Assembly (NCBI GenBank): GCA_036322875.1
Contig: AP027925.1
Location: forward strand, 992,001-1,056,000
From: Paraimprobicoccus trichonymphae
Lineage (GTDB): Bacteria; Bacillota; Clostridia; Oscillospirales; Acutalibacteraceae
Direction: 5' to 3'
DNA length: 64,000 nt
The position numbers were made by a program, and so were the translations under genes. Numbering within the stretch: position 1 is the first letter of the stretch; every line of letters begins with the position of its first letter. This document shows positions 63,796-64,000 of the stretch, piece after piece. The notes beneath the pieces were generated by a model, which searched no databases, had not been told where the DNA came from, and saw only the letters and a program-made list of their open reading frames with translations.

Positions 63796-64000
63796 TCGAA
63801 TTCAAATATTGTTTTTTTACAACAACTAATCTGTTTCTAAAACATCGCATTTTTCAGTAGATTTACAAATTCTTTTATGAAGAAATTATAAAAACCTGTG
63901 AAAATTGTATAAACAACTTAAAAAAAACAATAGCTTAACAAATTACTAAAACAATAGATATGAGTTTACAAAATATTTTGATTATACTATAAATATTAAT

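Overview
The window looks like a chromosome segment of a low-GC Gram-positive bacterium of the class Clostridia. Supporting genes are the spore gene yunB, a V-type ATPase C subunit, formate-tetrahydrofolate ligase, gatB, an IscU-like scaffold of the clostridial type that normally sits beside a GGGtGRT-protein gene, and a TnpX/TnpW-type serine recombinase pair. The many broken genes (mazEF, dapF, DUF4160/DUF2442, surface proteins, transposase scraps), the long AT-rich spacers and the lone members of usual operons suggest a genome in reduction, probably host-restricted. A protist or gut-animal symbiont from the Oscillospiraceae is a guess from that pattern, not something the sequence proves.

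Layout. 1-10440 is chromosome: the tail of a probable amidase gene, dnaN, an IS200/IS605-type right end without a transposase, decayed mazEF, a ZnuA-like lipoprotein-type binding protein, an FtsK/terminase chimera, a broken glycine-rich surface protein, V-ATPase subunit C and remnants of dapF and of a DUF4160/DUF2442 pair. About 10441-38722 is a HK97-type siphovirus prophage, visibly richer in GC and with its own codon habits. Its order is sigma factor, HNH, ParB-like protein, cytosine methylase, terminase, portal, protease, capsid, head-tail genes, tail genes, receptor-binding proteins, holin, TnpW-like protein and large serine recombinase. Early genes and endolysin are missing. It carries two cargo modules: a VbhA/Fic toxin-antitoxin pair with its own promoter and terminator between terL and portal, and an AT-rich island between dit and the first receptor-binding gene with three diverged WHH-nuclease-like proteins and a SUKH-like candidate immunity protein. 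A tRNA-Leu gene lies just beyond the recombinase.

38723-64000 is chromosome again: rarA, an IscU-like gene, a NUDIX gene, nusB, yunB, deoB, ylxQ-infB, gatB, fhs and a glutamine-type ABC transporter. Set into it is an unusual locus (52800-56657): a calpain-like cysteine protease followed by a tandem, partly decayed array of paralogous peptides. These have a conserved leader ending in a double-glycine motif and variable, hydrophobic glycine-rich tails, so it looks like a peptide precursor family beside its own protease.

A dispersed repeat of about 200 bp occurs five times (43593, 44225, 49268, 56725, 59690), and its upstream end is shared with the element at 1449. The copies have a promoter-like TTGACA/TAAAAT start, internal hairpins and a terminal hairpin followed by GTGTCAA, the same closing signature as the IS605 right end at 1761. 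This suggests a family of small omegaRNA-like non-autonomous elements. All function calls rest on reading motifs by eye; apparent single-base frameshifts could also be sequencing or assembly errors.
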